64,000 nt of DNA from Eretmocerus hayati (GCA_029851415.1 CM056742.1:50570954-50634953), one strand, 5' to 3'. Counted from the stretch's first letter, positions 11,685 through 23,821 are shown. Program-made: numbers and translations. Notes: a model not told the origin generated them from the letters alone.

Positions 11685-11835
11685 ATGGTTTTTATTCGGT
11701 GTAGTCGAGTTACGCATATAATCATATGTAATCTCAACTTGAAAAGGGTTGTTTCTAATACAACTGAAACGTCGCCGTGGCATGAATTTCAATAAATGGC
11801 AACAGAAACCAATAATTACTTTGTCACTGGGTAAG
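11685..11835 (-). repeat. Right inverted flank of the Penelope-like locus
   Basis: Reverse-strand translation gives RNNPFQVEITYDYMRNSTTPN-type sequence, matching the left flank at 7180-7325. Bases 11156-11684 between the relic and this flank show no further motif. Confidence 0.6.
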
Positions 11836-13802
11836 ATCTTTCTTCGGATTTCGATATCGAGATTTCTCGACTGAAGGAGTAGAGAACAAGGAAATCCCCA
11901 ACATATTTGAGCCAAACATCAGAGGATAACTCCTTAGAAGTGATTGCGGGCTAAAGTTCCGCTCAAGAGAATATTCATTGCCACCTGATGTACTGTTGAG
12001 ATTTGCAACCATGCATCACTTCATACATAGTAGACTATAGGTATATTGCGAAATAACGTTATTTCCTATTTGAACGCGGTGAATTTGTACCCTTATCATT
12101 TTTCCAGAGTTCAAATTATCATCGAAAGGAAGTATCTACGACATCAAGTACACTCTCAGTTTCCAGAGGGATAGTTCATCAGATATGACGAAGTAATGTA
12201 ATAATCCAAAATTGGATCAAAAGCAAGAAACATATATGTCGTAACCCGTTGTCAAAATCCGCGATTTTTGAGTTCCTTTGATGACCTTCCCATTCGAGTA
12301 ACGAGCTGCAAGAGTAAACTTTCTGTTACATTGTTGCCCAAGGAGAACGGCAAATTCTGCTAACACCAACCTCATTCATCTGATAAGCCTTCGTTTCGTA
12401 ATGTAGAACCATGGATAAGCCAGTCAGTGGTAACAACAGGTTAGGGTCCGTCTAATTATTACACGATACAGATTTTGCCGTTTCCAGACACCCCCCCCCC
12501 TCGTGATAAACGTGCTATTTGATGACAGACCTTTCCTCCCTTATCACGTGATAATCTTTCTCCTGACACCCACCCACGTATCAATCACAACAAAAAATGA
12601 ATGACATCTTCTCTTGTTCATCTTCCACTTAATGGCGAGTAAACGTCGTAAGATCATTGATCAAATATGACAAAGAAAACGATGGTTTATAGTAATATTG
12701 ATCCTCAGTAGTGTCAAAATCTCAGATCATCCAGTTTTGAACAAATAACACAAGATTAGATGATCATTTTCCATCACGGTCATCAGTACGAATGGTGCCA
12801 TTTATTCATCCAAGAGCCAGTGTTAGTGTTGAGAGGCTTTGGCTCATTCCACCTCCTATTGAAGTCTAATGGCCTTCGCCAAAACGAGCACAGTCACATT
12901 GTTGGAAGCTGTATCCACATACTTGGGACTTGTGGTCTGAGCAAGCTGGTGAAGAAAAGCCAACCACTGCTCAATTTGATACACAAAAAATGAAAGGAGC
13001 AGTTGTGGAATTTTCTTTATTACTTCATATTCAAATTCATTATTTTGATTCTTGTCAACAATTTTTCCATTCTGAATTCTCGCCTGGCTCACAAAATCCG
13101 TGAGTAACTGATGGATATTTGAGTTTTGAATGTATCAGAATTATGAATAATCCAATAAATTTGAGTCCAGTTTTGTTGATACTCTACAATTTCATATCCT
13201 CTAATTTTACTTTCGTTTCTGTCCAACTCACTCTATTCATCAGCTATTGAAAAAGAGGTACTACTAGATACGGTAAAGATGGAATGAAATAAATTTCTTT
13301 TCACATTAGTCACAGAATTTTTCTTCTAAGCGACCGCGGAATCTATGAATGTGCATCTTGCCGCTCATTTTACGAATAATTCATAAAAAAGATCAGCTCC
13401 GATTTTGATTCCAGAGAATTTCATCACTATTTGAGATCACGAACCAATCACTGTATCCGGTTCTCGTCCTCAAGAACTTTTTTGCTTCCGGAACGCCGTG
13501 TTATGGGATTTTAATTGTGCAGGATCGACCGGTGGGTCCTGTTGCACACGGATAAGGAAGTGCACTTTCTGCCGTCACAATGAAAGAATTATTTGCGCGC
13601 GGTTATCCAACTTCACCAACGGGTTACGACATATGTACAGTTCCAATCAATACTCAAGTCACCTCGACTTGCAAAAATATCATATCTGATCTTTGCATGA
13701 ATAATTGACTTCATCATTGATGAGTTGTAGTATCTGAGTGATTATGAAGCGAGATAGGCAAAAATACCATCAGTGGCGTCGAAAAGAATCAGAAGTTCGA
13801 CT
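11836..13802. other. Unassigned intergenic DNA
   Basis: No gene, RNA or confident repeat border is seen. A C-tract lies at 12491-12500. ACCGGTGGGTCCTG at 13528-13541 resembles the GGGCCCCACC palindrome family found at 34086 and 54447. Short open frames here lack motifs. Confidence 0.4.
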
Positions 13803-15208
13803 AACAAGGGGAATCTGGAGGGTCCGGGCCACAAAATCTCACCAAAAATTTTTTCACAGTCTGGTACCACCTAGAATATGAAGAATTCAAAGTGACTCTA
13901 TCAAATGGGCCCTCTTTTTAAAGCTACAGGCAGAAACGATAATATTGCTAGTATATTTATATGTTACAGTAAATGTCCGGAATCATTCAATGCCGGACAT
14001 TGGCTAGTAAATAATAGGATTGACTGGTGAGGCAAGTCAATATCAGCATTCAACTAATAAATGTCCGGCATTGACTGGAAGGGCTAGTAAATGTTGTCGT
14101 GAGGGCAGCATTTCGGAGATTTACTAGACAACCCTAGGATTGACTCACAATGTAACATGTACGTGCGTAAACTTGATCTTTTGAAAACTTCACGTCGATA
14201 AAGAAGAAAGGGAAACTGAAAGACCATCAGAAGACCTAAATTGCCATACAAAATAGTTAGGGAGGATCCAAAACAAGATGGTAGAACCATGAGAGGCATG
14301 AAATATTGATATAGATACATGGAATTCAATATTTTGTCGATGGGTCCTACAGGACCCACCGGGTTATACAGGGTTGATCAAGCAGCTGTTCACGAGGAGC
14401 TAGTTCGATGTTTGCAAGGAGAAATTCTTCGATCTCAACGAAATTGATCAGAAACAAACTATAAATTTACGAGCAGCAACTTCGAATATTTCGATCACAG
14501 GTGGCCAGAGTATGACCAATTGCAAGGTTAAATGTTGATCAAACAGATGTTCTTGAGAAGTCAAGAAAATACTGTGCAACTCGCGATGCGATACCTAATA
14601 GCCAGAGTTGCTGTAACAAGTATATCCTTTATGTTGATAGCCTAGATTTTTGAAAATGCTGCAGCTTTTATATCATAGTAATGTTTGAACATTGATAAGA
14701 CTAGCATGACATTATCAATGTGATGAAAATGTGTCCTTCGTTTGATATGAAAGTAAGATGCCCACTATATTTTGGACTCACTCTGATCATTATGATTTTC
14801 GGACATTTACGGGAAACCGTCAGTCAATCCTAGGATTGACTAGCAAATAAATGAAATCCATCTTCACGAAACAACATTGACTGGCTACTTCATGGAGTCA
14901 CTCCTGACATTTACTAGTAAATGTCCGATATTGACTGATAAGCCTAATCAATGTCAGCATTAACTAGTCAATCATAGGATTGACTGTTTTCGGACATTTA
15001 CTGTAACACACACACACACACTCATTCACACATACATATTAATTTTCAACATGGGCCTATATGAGCAATGTTAATCTTAGTGTCTGTATCTTTGGACAGA
15101 AAGCCCATTCGACAGAGTTACTCTGGATTTTTCATATTTCAGGTGGTACGAGTCTGTGACTAAAGTTTGGTGAGATATGGTGAACCGGACCCTCCAAACT
15201 CCCCTTGT
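13803..15208. repeat. Foldback element (GGGCCT family copy 2) with insertion in its loop
   Basis: Bases 13803-13950 are the diverged reverse complement of 15060-15208. Both read outward to CAAGGGGA(A/G)T(C/T)TGGAGGGTCC, with shared CACAGTCTGGTACCACCT-like and AATGGGC blocks. The loop is occupied by the TA element at 13967-15003 and a short CA repeat at 15006-15022. Part of the arm matches repeats at 325-476 and 33185-33240. Confidence 0.75.
13967..15003. mobile_element. TA-flanked DNA transposon with many subterminal repeats
   Basis: The ends CAGTAAATGTCCG (13967) and CGGACATTTACTG (to 15003) are exact inverted repeats. TA occurs at 13965-13966 and 15004-15005. Within about 150-200 bp of each end, TAAATGTCCG, GACATTGACT and AGGATTGACT recur ten or more times in both orientations. 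The 600-bp core has no transposase. TA target and CAGT ends fit the Tc1/mariner/pogo group. It carries a GGGTCCTACAGGACCCACC palindrome at about 14343. Confidence 0.85.
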
Positions 15209-15254
15209 AAGTTGAATTTGTCCGTTACCTATTTATGGGAAGTTTGAGATAAGG

Positions 15255-15380
15255 GCATAGTATATTACGCACCTGCGTCCGCGAGGGGTCGAAGTTGACC
15301 CGTTGCGGACCTTGCCGCACGAGCCGCCAGGCAAGGGCAGCATACCCGTGGTGGCAGGCGAACCTCCGTATTCGCGGGGG
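15255..15380. repeat. GC-rich repeat bordered by AGTATATTACGCA
   Basis: Begins AGTATATTACGCACCTGCG and continues through CCGCACGAGCCGCCAGGCAA. It resembles one half of the hairpin at 1013-1145. A following stretch to 15530 contains repeated GCGAATACGGAAT blocks in both orientations. Confidence 0.5.
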
Positions 15381-15547
15381 TTACGTGCCAAGGAAATTGA
15401 CCGTGAATACGGAATTCCGCGAATACTGAAGCATATTTCTTATGGAAATATTCAGATGGACTATTATTTACCTGTCCGCGAATAAAGAAACTCGCGAATA
15501 CGGAATCCGCGATTACCGAGGTTTGCCTGCACTCTCATCCCGAGGTG

Positions 15548-16385
15548 CGTATGTCGCAGCCATGCGGTAGAAATAGCCATTCGGCCAAAAAGCTACCCAC
15601 TTGGCTAAACGGCTGCCCACTTTTAGCCTTTTGGCTAAGAGGCGAAGGGGGGTCAGACCGATCATATGGACGGTTCGTCATTGACTTATGCCAATAGGTT
15701 CATATATACGCAAGCTCGCATCGATTTGCTAAATAACCGCCATTTCTATATCGTGTAGACATCACTGCTTCAAGTGATTTGTTTCGCCTAAATTCCAAAA
15801 TGACAGCGCAAGTGGATGATGCAGCTGCAGATTCTCGTTTCAAGGAGGAGTTCAATGCCCGAATTAAGAGCACTATCAAATTTCCAACAAACCAGCAAAA
15901 AACTTGGAGTCGACAGTATATTGAAGTGGTAAGTCAATTTACCATCGACCTCGGATATGTTAATTGATTTAAAGTCGGGAGTCAAGTCAACAGTAGTCCA
16001 GAGAAAAAAAATTACTGCAAAAACTAGTGTTCAAGAGCTGATATTCAAGACTGGTGACATAAATGATGAAGAAGTCACGCTTCAAGAGACATTGTCGAGA
16101 TCGTCATAGTATGACAGACGATGAAATTCAAAAAAACCCCACAAATGAAAATTATATGACTCTATCCAAGCCTACCCTTTACATACGATTCATTGGCAGA
16201 TTCAAAATACAAAGTTCGGACACATTAGTATGTTTCTTTGTCCGGGTCGATCACGAACTTCAATACGATCGGGCAGACCCCCCTTCGCCTCTTGGACAGA
16301 AGGCTATAGGTGGGCAGCCGTTTGGCCAAGTGGCTAGCTTTTTGGCCAAACGGCTGATTCTACCAAATGGCTGCGGCACGTATAC
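15548..16385. mobile_element. Inverted-repeat element with a non-repeated core
   Basis: Arms of about 115 bp (15548-15665 and 16270-16385) share GTAGAAATAGCCATTCGGCC and CCAAAAAGCTACCCACTTGG-type sequence, ending near GCGTATGTCGCAGCCAT / ATGGCTGCGGCACGTATAC. The 600-bp core has interrupted open frames, including one at 15779-15967 starting MTAQVDDAAADSRF. I do not recognise any protein family in it. The core could be captured host sequence or transposon remains. Confidence 0.65.
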
Positions 16386-16394
16386 TCTTTTTCA

Positions 16395-16600
16395 GTACAC
16401 TTTTATCGAAATTCCGCGATTCCCGACACGATTTCGGGGCAAGATGCCACACCACCGTATAGGTAAAGAAACGTCGGAGCATGCATTGTAGCAGTCCGAG
16501 GTCCGAGGTCTGATGGGCATGCTCAGTCGATTTCTTCCGTGAACGGCAATGTGGGATTTTCTGCCCCGGCATTGTGGCGGAAACCACAGGCTCTCGGTGC
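16395..16600. repeat. GC-rich foldback MITE, copy 2
   Basis: A diverged copy of 811-980. It shares the TTTCGGGGCAAGATGCC / GGGATTTTCTGCCCCGGCA ends and the CGTCGGAGCATGCATTGTAG core. It directly abuts the element at 15548-16385. Confidence 0.65.
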
Positions 16601-16619
16601 AAGTGTACCGAAAGAGCTA

Positions 16620-19480
16620 TGACTTTGATTGGAAATAGGTTTGAAATCCAGACCTCCCTGATGACAGTTTCGTCCAGCTTACTCCAAAATCATGCGAAAA
16701 TCACTTGCCTCAAGAACAATTCGTTCAAGACAGTGCGAGTTTACACCCACTTAGCTCGTGAGATTAATCAAATAATTGTAATTGTATAAATCAGGTTTCA
16801 TCGAGGGAATGCCTGTTTTCATTGGCGAGGCTTCACTTTTTGGTTCACTTAAACATTTATAAGCACGGGGTGAGTGCTCAAACTACTTTGATTTCTTAAT
16901 ATCTCGAGTGATACCAAATTATTCAATTAGAGCTCAGTCACTTTCACGATTGATATGGAACTCACAGGATCCAGTACATTGGAATTGTTAATCTGTGAGC
17001 GACTGTCACATAGGGGTAACTTAGTTTCAATTCATTAAACCTCTTCTCCTTTGGTAAATGATATCAAATTACAAACTGGAGCTGTACATCCACATAAATT
17101 TTGCTGAATGTCAGTGAAGAGAAAATTAAGAAGTTCAAGATAATCCAATTTAGATTTTCAACTATCTTTTTCCTTTGTATACATAGGCGATTCAATTGAA
17201 ATTGGCGAGCGCCCATATTGATTGTAATTCAGTTGATGCTAGGTATAGGTAATGATCGAAATATCTTCTATAGTTGATAAAAATGCGACGAGTTTGCCAA
17301 TATTGTCTCTTGTAGTAGGAATTCCTTAGTAATTATCTGATATTCCTCCAATAGCCTCTGAATTACCATCATAGCGAAAAGTTTTGTAGTACTATTCAAA
17401 ATACCATAACGAAGATAGAATCAGGTCTCTTCTCATTATCCGTTTTCATGCGAAGCAATTGATACTTCTCTAACATTATGTATGTAACTCGAAAGTGGGA
17501 TACACCATTTAGAATACAAACAATACATTCACTGATATTGTAAATATCATATCAAAACATCAATTACGATCACAATAATCAAAATTTTCAAAAATATACT
17601 TTCATTACATCGAAATCGTCGACGTACTGAAATAAGGCACAGCAAATCGTAACGTTGGTAAATGTGAACAACGCTCATGATGAAATGTGAGGATTACTAT
17701 CGGAAAAGTAATCATAATCTCTATACACAGTTATTTTGCTATAACTCGTTGGATCGAGGTTTTGGTTTCTCATTCTAGATTCATCAACGGAACATGGTTC
17801 TCATCTTCTATCAATTATGATCAAATGGAATTCCAGAAAGTAGTGATTCCGTATTATCACCTTGTCGGTATCGCTGATTCTGATGAGAACGTAGGATCAC
17901 CAATGAAAATTCGATATTGACTGATACTTTCAAAGAGAAACTAGACCTTCTTTGATGAAGCGATGAATTCCGACTCCATAGATTTACTCATGAAAATTTC
18001 AAAATGCATGAATGGAGGGAACCGATTAATTTTCCCAAGAACGAGAAGTGAATACTCCTTCAGAACACTTTTTGTTCAAGGGGAGGATGGTCAAATTGAT
18101 ACCAACGAGCTAATGATAACCATCATTGATCCGATGTTTGTCTGGGCTAAATGAAGAATTAAAATGATGATATTCATCGATCGTCTTTTGGATCAATCAC
18201 CTCATTTTCCCGACTCAGATTCATGAGGAGTCATCGCAAAGAAATATCTCTTAAAAAAAATTTCCTTCAACGTGGCTGAGAACGACCAAATGTGTTCCCC
18301 ATATCCAATTTCACTGTCCAAAACTTTTTGGTCAATTTTTCGCAAATATCATTTGATATGGGACTCGTTTAATTAAATCTTGCTAGTGGTATTCAAATTG
18401 ATATTTTTGTGCCCTTATGTTTACCGGGCTGCATTTATCTTGAACAAAAGTGACATTTTGTTTCGAGGTTTTGTTCAGAATTTTTCGAATATTGCTTGAT
18501 CATCAAGTGCACAGCTAGTCTTTTGATTCAATTGGGTGGGACACCACTCAATCAAAGAATATGTTAACTTTAGATGCAAAATCAGTATCAGACTCGTGGT
18601 ATATATTCTGAAACAGTTAAGTCGAAACAACTGGGAGTTAATCAACGCACGGAGTACGAAATTTATGTACATTTTATACATACGCGAATGTTTTCTATTC
18701 TAAGGAAGGAAGACCAAATATCTATGAGTGGCCAAATAAAAGAATTGCCATTGACATTGATTACAGATTTCATGGAGTATGAAGGTAAAACGTCGGCAGA
18801 TATGACAGAGCTATTATCTCTCCATGAATTTCGTTTCATAGTCTAAATCCAACACGCTATACATAATTACATATGTTCTTATGTGCGTATCGCCCATACA
18901 AACCAATACACAACGACGAATCTTTTCTGCCACGAGACAGTCAAAAGTGGAAGAACTCTGAGTTTATCCTCCCTAAGTCTTAGGTCGGGACACACTCGGT
19001 ACTCTCATAAGCAATAGCAATGCTGCATGAGCAGTACCCGGTATATCGAAGGTTTTTTTCATCAATTCAATGCAGATGACACGAAAAAAAAATTTCCAAT
19101 AATCATTCACATAGTGAGATAATTGTCGAAAATTTTCTTACAACTTCCACGTTCTGCGGTGTTGATTAAATTTGGATTTCGTCAATCAATGTATAACAAT
19201 TAATCTGATATCAAATCTTCGAGTGTTAACATTCTCTCGATGATCCGTACACAAGCAGCGGAAATCCATATAATCGTTGCGAAGGACGATATTCCTTCAT
19301 TCCTCCTCAATTGCTCTCAAACGGATTCTTCAGTCTCTTCTTTTTCAATTATTTTCACCGGCGTACCGTTGCTGCAAGAGTAAGAAAATTTCTAATTAGA
19401 AAATAATCCAATACTGTACCTATGGTGAGACGATAATTGGTTTGAGCACAAAGTGCTTTGCGATACCCGAGTAAAAAAGA
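16620..19480. other. Unassigned intergenic DNA
   Basis: This AT-rich stretch of 2.9 kb shows no gene motif, RNA gene or inverted repeat I can support. Its open frames are 60-90 codons and look random. Confidence 0.45.
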
Positions 19481-19590
19481 TTAATATATTATTATAATAT
19501 ATCATAACATATTATAATATATTATAATATGTTATGTTATATAATATGTTATGTAATAACATGTTATAATATATTATAATATGTCATCAT
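19481..19590. repeat. TATAATAT-rich palindromic tract
   Basis: Nearly pure A/T with repeated ATATTATAATAT and ATGTTATG units. A similar tract lies at 20365-20445. Each tract borders one arm of the inverted repeat 19588-20954. Confidence 0.7.
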
Positions 19591-20954
19591 ATTTCTGTCG
19601 TTAAGTGAAATTTCGGTGGATTGTGGTGAAAACCAAATTTGATCGAATCTCAAAGTCAGAGTCGGCTGAAGCAGTCCTTGCCAGCCCTCATTTCATTTGC
19701 CAAGTTATAGGACCATATATAATTATAGATGGTTATAATATAGCCATAGAAAACGGTTTTATTCGGTTGCTATTTCGTTAGATCAATCCTGGTGAGAGAC
19801 TAGATTGTATCGGGTCGCAAAACTACAACAACTGTTCAACTTCTCATATTATTGGTGCAATTGAACTCTGTGAGCACGTGAATAAGATGAGAACGATGAC
19901 ATCGTCGTGTATGTCGCTCAATAAATAATAGTTTGAATCAAGGGAAATTCGACTCCTTAAGGGTTGTATGGCATTCCACTAAGGTCTCAAATTTCAACCC
20001 TTTTCAATTTTTTTTTTAGACAGATTTCACTCGTTAGGAGTGGCAGCAAAGTACCCAAGCTACAGCCGCCTGAGGGCTAACTAATCAGGTGAAAATTGCA
20101 TGCTGTTAGGATTTAAGAGCCTCGATAGCTTTTTGACCGGATGTAACGGAGAATCATCTAATAAGAAACAACTGTGATCTAGTTCCATTTTTTAAAAACC
20201 CGCGACTCTTGCGGTTTGCTGGATTTCTGCTGATTAAGGGTCGAAATTTTCGTTCATTCAAAATTGAAAGTAATGAGTAATTATTCAATTATTTCTTTCA
20301 TGAAACATCTTCAAGCACACCTCGTATCAACATTTGACTCTCCGATGGAATGGATACTCTTATGATCAATAATATATATTATATATTATAATATATAATA
20401 ATATATTATAATCTGTTATTGTATATTATCATGCATGGTAACATAACTTTACAAGTAAAATGAGGGCTGGCAGGGATTGTTTCAGTGGTCTCTGACTATG
20501 GGATTCGATCGAATTTGATTTTTCACCACAATCCACCGACATTTCACTTAAGGCGATGCGGTCACCATGCAAGCTGAGAATCATTCCCAACTTTTTCCGA
20601 TTCTATTGCGATTTGGGCTAAACGACGAGCGCAAAAATATTTTTCATCATCTGAATTAGATTTGTCCACTCGTCGTTGAGCCCAAATTGCAAGAGAATCG
20701 GAGAAAGGTGAGAATGAAAATGTGGGTATATTATAGGTTAGGAGGTTCCCACGCCCGAGTTATTCCCACTTTTCTCCGATTTTCTTGTGATTTGGGCTAA
20801 GCGATGGATTGAGGAATACAAGTTGGGCAATAACAAGTATTCGATAACTCGTCTCACACTTTGAATCATCAAACTTTCCATAAAAGGTGTAATTTCAAGG
20901 TCCATGGTCAGGGTGCACGGTGACCGCATCGCCTTAACGATAGAAATATGATAT
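19588..20954. repeat. Inverted repeat pair; right arm split by a TTAA element
   Basis: The left arm 19588-19693 is complementary to 20457-20547 joined to 20938-20954. Shared blocks include GGTGGATTGTGGTGAAAA and CCAGCCCTCATTT. The left arm has an intact GTCGTTAAGTGAAAT at 19597-19611. The right arm has the same site interrupted at TTAA by 20552-20933. Confidence 0.8.
20552..20933. mobile_element. TTAA-flanked MITE (GGCGATGCGGTCACC family), copy 1
   Basis: The ends are GGCGATGCGGTCACC and GGTGACCGCATCGCC, flanked by TTAA at 20548-20551 and 20934-20937. The 382-bp interior differs from the two other copies (31381-31761, 51361-51741) except for shared GATTTGGGCTAAACGACGAG-like motifs in both orientations. 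TTAA targets are typical of piggyBac-type transposases. No coding capacity. Confidence 0.85.
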
Positions 20955-20977
20955 TGTGTGAATTTGTACTTTGGTTG

Positions 20978-21245
20978 ATATGAATCCCCGATTCAGACCT
21001 TCTCCTTCTGAAAAAATCGCAAATAGCCCAAAAATCGTAATTCCCCGAGTCACTCGCAAACGGAAGCTCAAACGATTCCTTCAATATACACATCTCTGAA
21101 TACGTATTCGTGGTCCTCATGATTCTGGCGGGTTCCAAAAAATCAGATATCATAGCGAGATATGTCTTAAGTGACTCGGGGAAATATGATTTTCGGGCTA
21201 TTTGCGAGTTTTTTTCAGAGAGAAAAAGGTTTGAATCAAGGACTC
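20978..21245. repeat. Hairpin repeat, arms about 75 bp
   Basis: Bases 20978-21055 pair with 21167-21245 through CGCAAATAGCCC / GGGCTATTTGCG and CCCCGAGTCACT / AGTGACTCGGGG. The loop is about 110 bp. It directly follows the split inverted repeat. The stretch 21300-22420 after it shows nothing recognisable. Confidence 0.75.
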
Positions 21246-22420
21246 ACATCAACCGAAGTACAAAATCACATAATATCAACGGATTTTGGTAACTGAGACT
21301 TCCGGGAAATCCATGTGCGCTCAAGTTCGCCAGTATTCGGCCTCGACAAATGAGGTATTCCGAAAGCACCGAAGAATTTCGATGGATGTGACTAGTTTCC
21401 GCGATATCTTAGGGCTCTGAACGGTGATCGGGAATGGAAATTGGTGAGTTTGCATGTCTCATTGATGTCGTTGTATGATTCGAATCATGACAATGATCAT
21501 TGTCTTGGAATTGCATATAGCATTCCGGAACCATGACTTTATCTCCTCAAACGTGTTATCTGGCATAAAAATGCATATTCCTCGATGCAGGAACATCGGA
21601 ACGCTATGAATTTTCTTTTCATTTATTCAAAAGTACACAAAACAAGCCAACTCTTCACGCAACTATCATATAGGGTCTTCCATTCGAGTTTTTCGAGTAA
21701 TTTACGTGAGGAAGTTGGGAAGTGCCACTTTTCGACTCTTTCTTGCTATAAGCTCGAATCTGGTGCGTTTTTTCGAAAAAATTATGAGAACCAAAAATGT
21801 GCATTTTGACGAGATTCATAAGATCTGATAGTTAGTTGGTCTATTTTGATTACAACATCGCCCAAAAATTCAATGAACATGGTTTTTTACGACTTTCGGT
21901 CGTTTTTTAGAAACCCCCAATTGATACATGCATAAAAAACCGATGCCAAATCAAAGTTTAAGACAAAATCTACGACTTTGGTCCTCTGCATTTTTTCGAT
22001 TAACCCAACTCCGTTTGAAAATTTCCCGGTTTTAGCGTGAAAAATCTGCATTTCCCGTTTTCTAGGGGATTTTTTGGTACCAGCGCATCATTTGCGAGAA
22101 AAACCCCCAAAAGTTTTTTTTTGTTCAAGAACAAATCTTCATTGGAGCCGTTATAGTCCTTGGGCCCATTCTGAGAGGGACGCTAGAAAGTGCATTGCAC
22201 TCGTATTTTGAATGGGACACCTTCTTGCCCACCCCTAGGAGACGTTTTGGTTTGACGCGAAAAAAATTGACATGTATATTCAGACACCCAAAACACGCAT
22301 TTCAGTGCAACCTGGACCTCGAATCCTCTGGAGCAGATTTGGCCTCATTTGCAACAGCTCCTTCACGATTTTCGTTGAAAATTAATCATCAAGCCTGATT
22401 GAAATCTGCTAGCTGCAAGC

Positions 22421-22723
22421 GCGGATACAGGGGGGGGGCGAAGGGAGCGATCGCCCCCCCCCCCAAACCGCTTTTCAGGTCCAAATCGCCCCCCCTCAAA
22501 AAATAATTTTCTTTGTATCGATTTCCAGTAAAATTCATCTCCCGTGAAGTAAATGTAGGATAGGAATGTGGGAAAGTAAAAAAATTTCGATTTTCCGCCC
22601 CTCTGTAAGCGGATTATAGCGGATTCCATCTTATATTTTGTTCATAAAATGTTGATGTCGGAACAACAATGTGTGTGTGTGTGTGTGTGTGATAGAGAGA
22701 GCGAGAGAGTATATAGGGTCGTG

Positions 22724-22755
<32 letters not shown>

Positions 22756-22792
22756 CTCGACCCCCCCCCCCAAATCCGAATCCTGTATCCGC
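22421..22792. mobile_element. MITE with GCGGATACAG ends, copy 1
   Basis: The ends GCGGATACAGG and CCTGTATCCGC enclose about 370 bp with G-tracts and C-tracts, a TCGATTTTCCGCCCCTCTG block and GT/GA/AT microsatellites. A second copy lies in opposite orientation at 23663-24035. No coding capacity. Confidence 0.75.
22671..22756. repeat. Compound microsatellite GT-GA-AT
   Basis: A run of about ten GT units, then GAGAGAGCGAGAGAG, then about ten AT units. It is internal to the MITE at 22421-22792. The matching CA/CT/AT tract occurs in the inverted copy. Confidence 0.85.
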
Positions 22793-23307
22793 CGTTGGCT
22801 AGCTGAATGTCACATCATTGCTTTTTGCGTGATTCTCATCGTATGGTGATGAACGGTTAGAGTATTTTTGTCCCGATTATATAGCTGCATCACATGATAT
22901 GGTAATTTGGGAATGGAGGGAAGAAGAAAAAGAACAATTCACAAAGTTTTGAATATTTACAAGCTCTAGGGAGTCAACTCAACGAAATATCAAGGACTCG
23001 TTTTAGATGTTTTTTAAGACATAGGGAGTTCTCTCAAAATGTCAAAGATATGGTCTCAGAGTCTTGTGTAAAATGAGGTTTATACACAGAAGCTAGGAAT
23101 GGAATGGGACCGAATTGGAAATTTTTTAAGATATTAAATAATAACATATTGTCAAAAGAACATTCACGAGCCAGAAAATAGTAATCGCGGGATGCGTACA
23201 ATTAAGCATTCCTATCTACAGATACCATTCCACATGTTAGCAAAATTTCAAGAAGATCGATGGAACTTGTGCGGAGTTTTGCTGAGCCATAGGAATCAAC
23301 CTATGCA

Positions 23308-23353
23308 CTCACTCACCCACCCACACCCACACCCACACCCACACACACACCCA

Positions 23354-23384
<31 letters not shown>

Positions 23385-23385
23385 T
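23308..23385. repeat. CCCACA / CA simple repeat
   Basis: CCCACA units grade into a pure CA run. It is low-complexity DNA. Confidence 0.85.
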
Positions 23386-23489
23386 CGAGGTAGTAATTTT
23401 GGCAAGGGATGTCATCAAAAACTGTGACTTACATACAGTCGGAAACGAAGAAGACTGTACAATAGTATATTTCCGTACTGAGCGCGGTA

Positions 23490-23640
23490 GCCCTAGCCCG
23501 TCTTGGGAACTAGGACAGACATGTCCTCCAGTGCCCGTAATGGGCTTGCAAGCGAAGTGCGGATATACTTTTCCATTACGAGAACCCCAAAATCCTATTT
23601 AAACGCGGCATTTTTAGGTTAGATTAATGATAATTTCATT
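23490..23640. repeat. CCCGTAATGGGCTTGC repeat, copy 1
   Basis: It has GTCCTCCAGTGCCCGTAATGGG-type sequence followed by AACGCGGCATTTTTAGGTTAGA. Diverged copies lie at 25760-25935 and, for the first half, at 62160-62260. Function unknown. Confidence 0.6.
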
Positions 23641-23662
23641 TATGAGTGAGGTTTAATCAACG

Positions 23663-23736
23663 GCGGATACAGGATTCGGATTTGGAGGGGGGGGGCGGTC
23701 GAGTAAATATATACATATATATACACACGACCCTAT

Positions 23737-23821
<85 letters not shown>

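Larger units (their letters stand above)
7180..11835. mobile_element. Dead Penelope-like retroelement locus with two nested insertions
   Basis: Outer limits are set by a diverged inverted repeat: 7180-7325 (+) matches 11685-11835 (-), both translatable to KNNPFQ-like then ITYDYMRNSTTPN. Between them lie RT remains (7440-7933), a short central piece (9107-9195) and the C-terminal endonuclease remains (10627-11155), all on +. These three pieces join in frame once the two insertions are ignored. Stops and frameshifts show it is dead. Penelope-like elements often carry terminal repeats, so the inverted flanks may be part of the element. Confidence 0.75.

Noticed and set aside
23320..23345. CCCACA repeats considered as telomere-like sequence
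   Set aside because: Short, grades into plain CA repeats and does not match known arthropod telomere repeats such as TTAGG.
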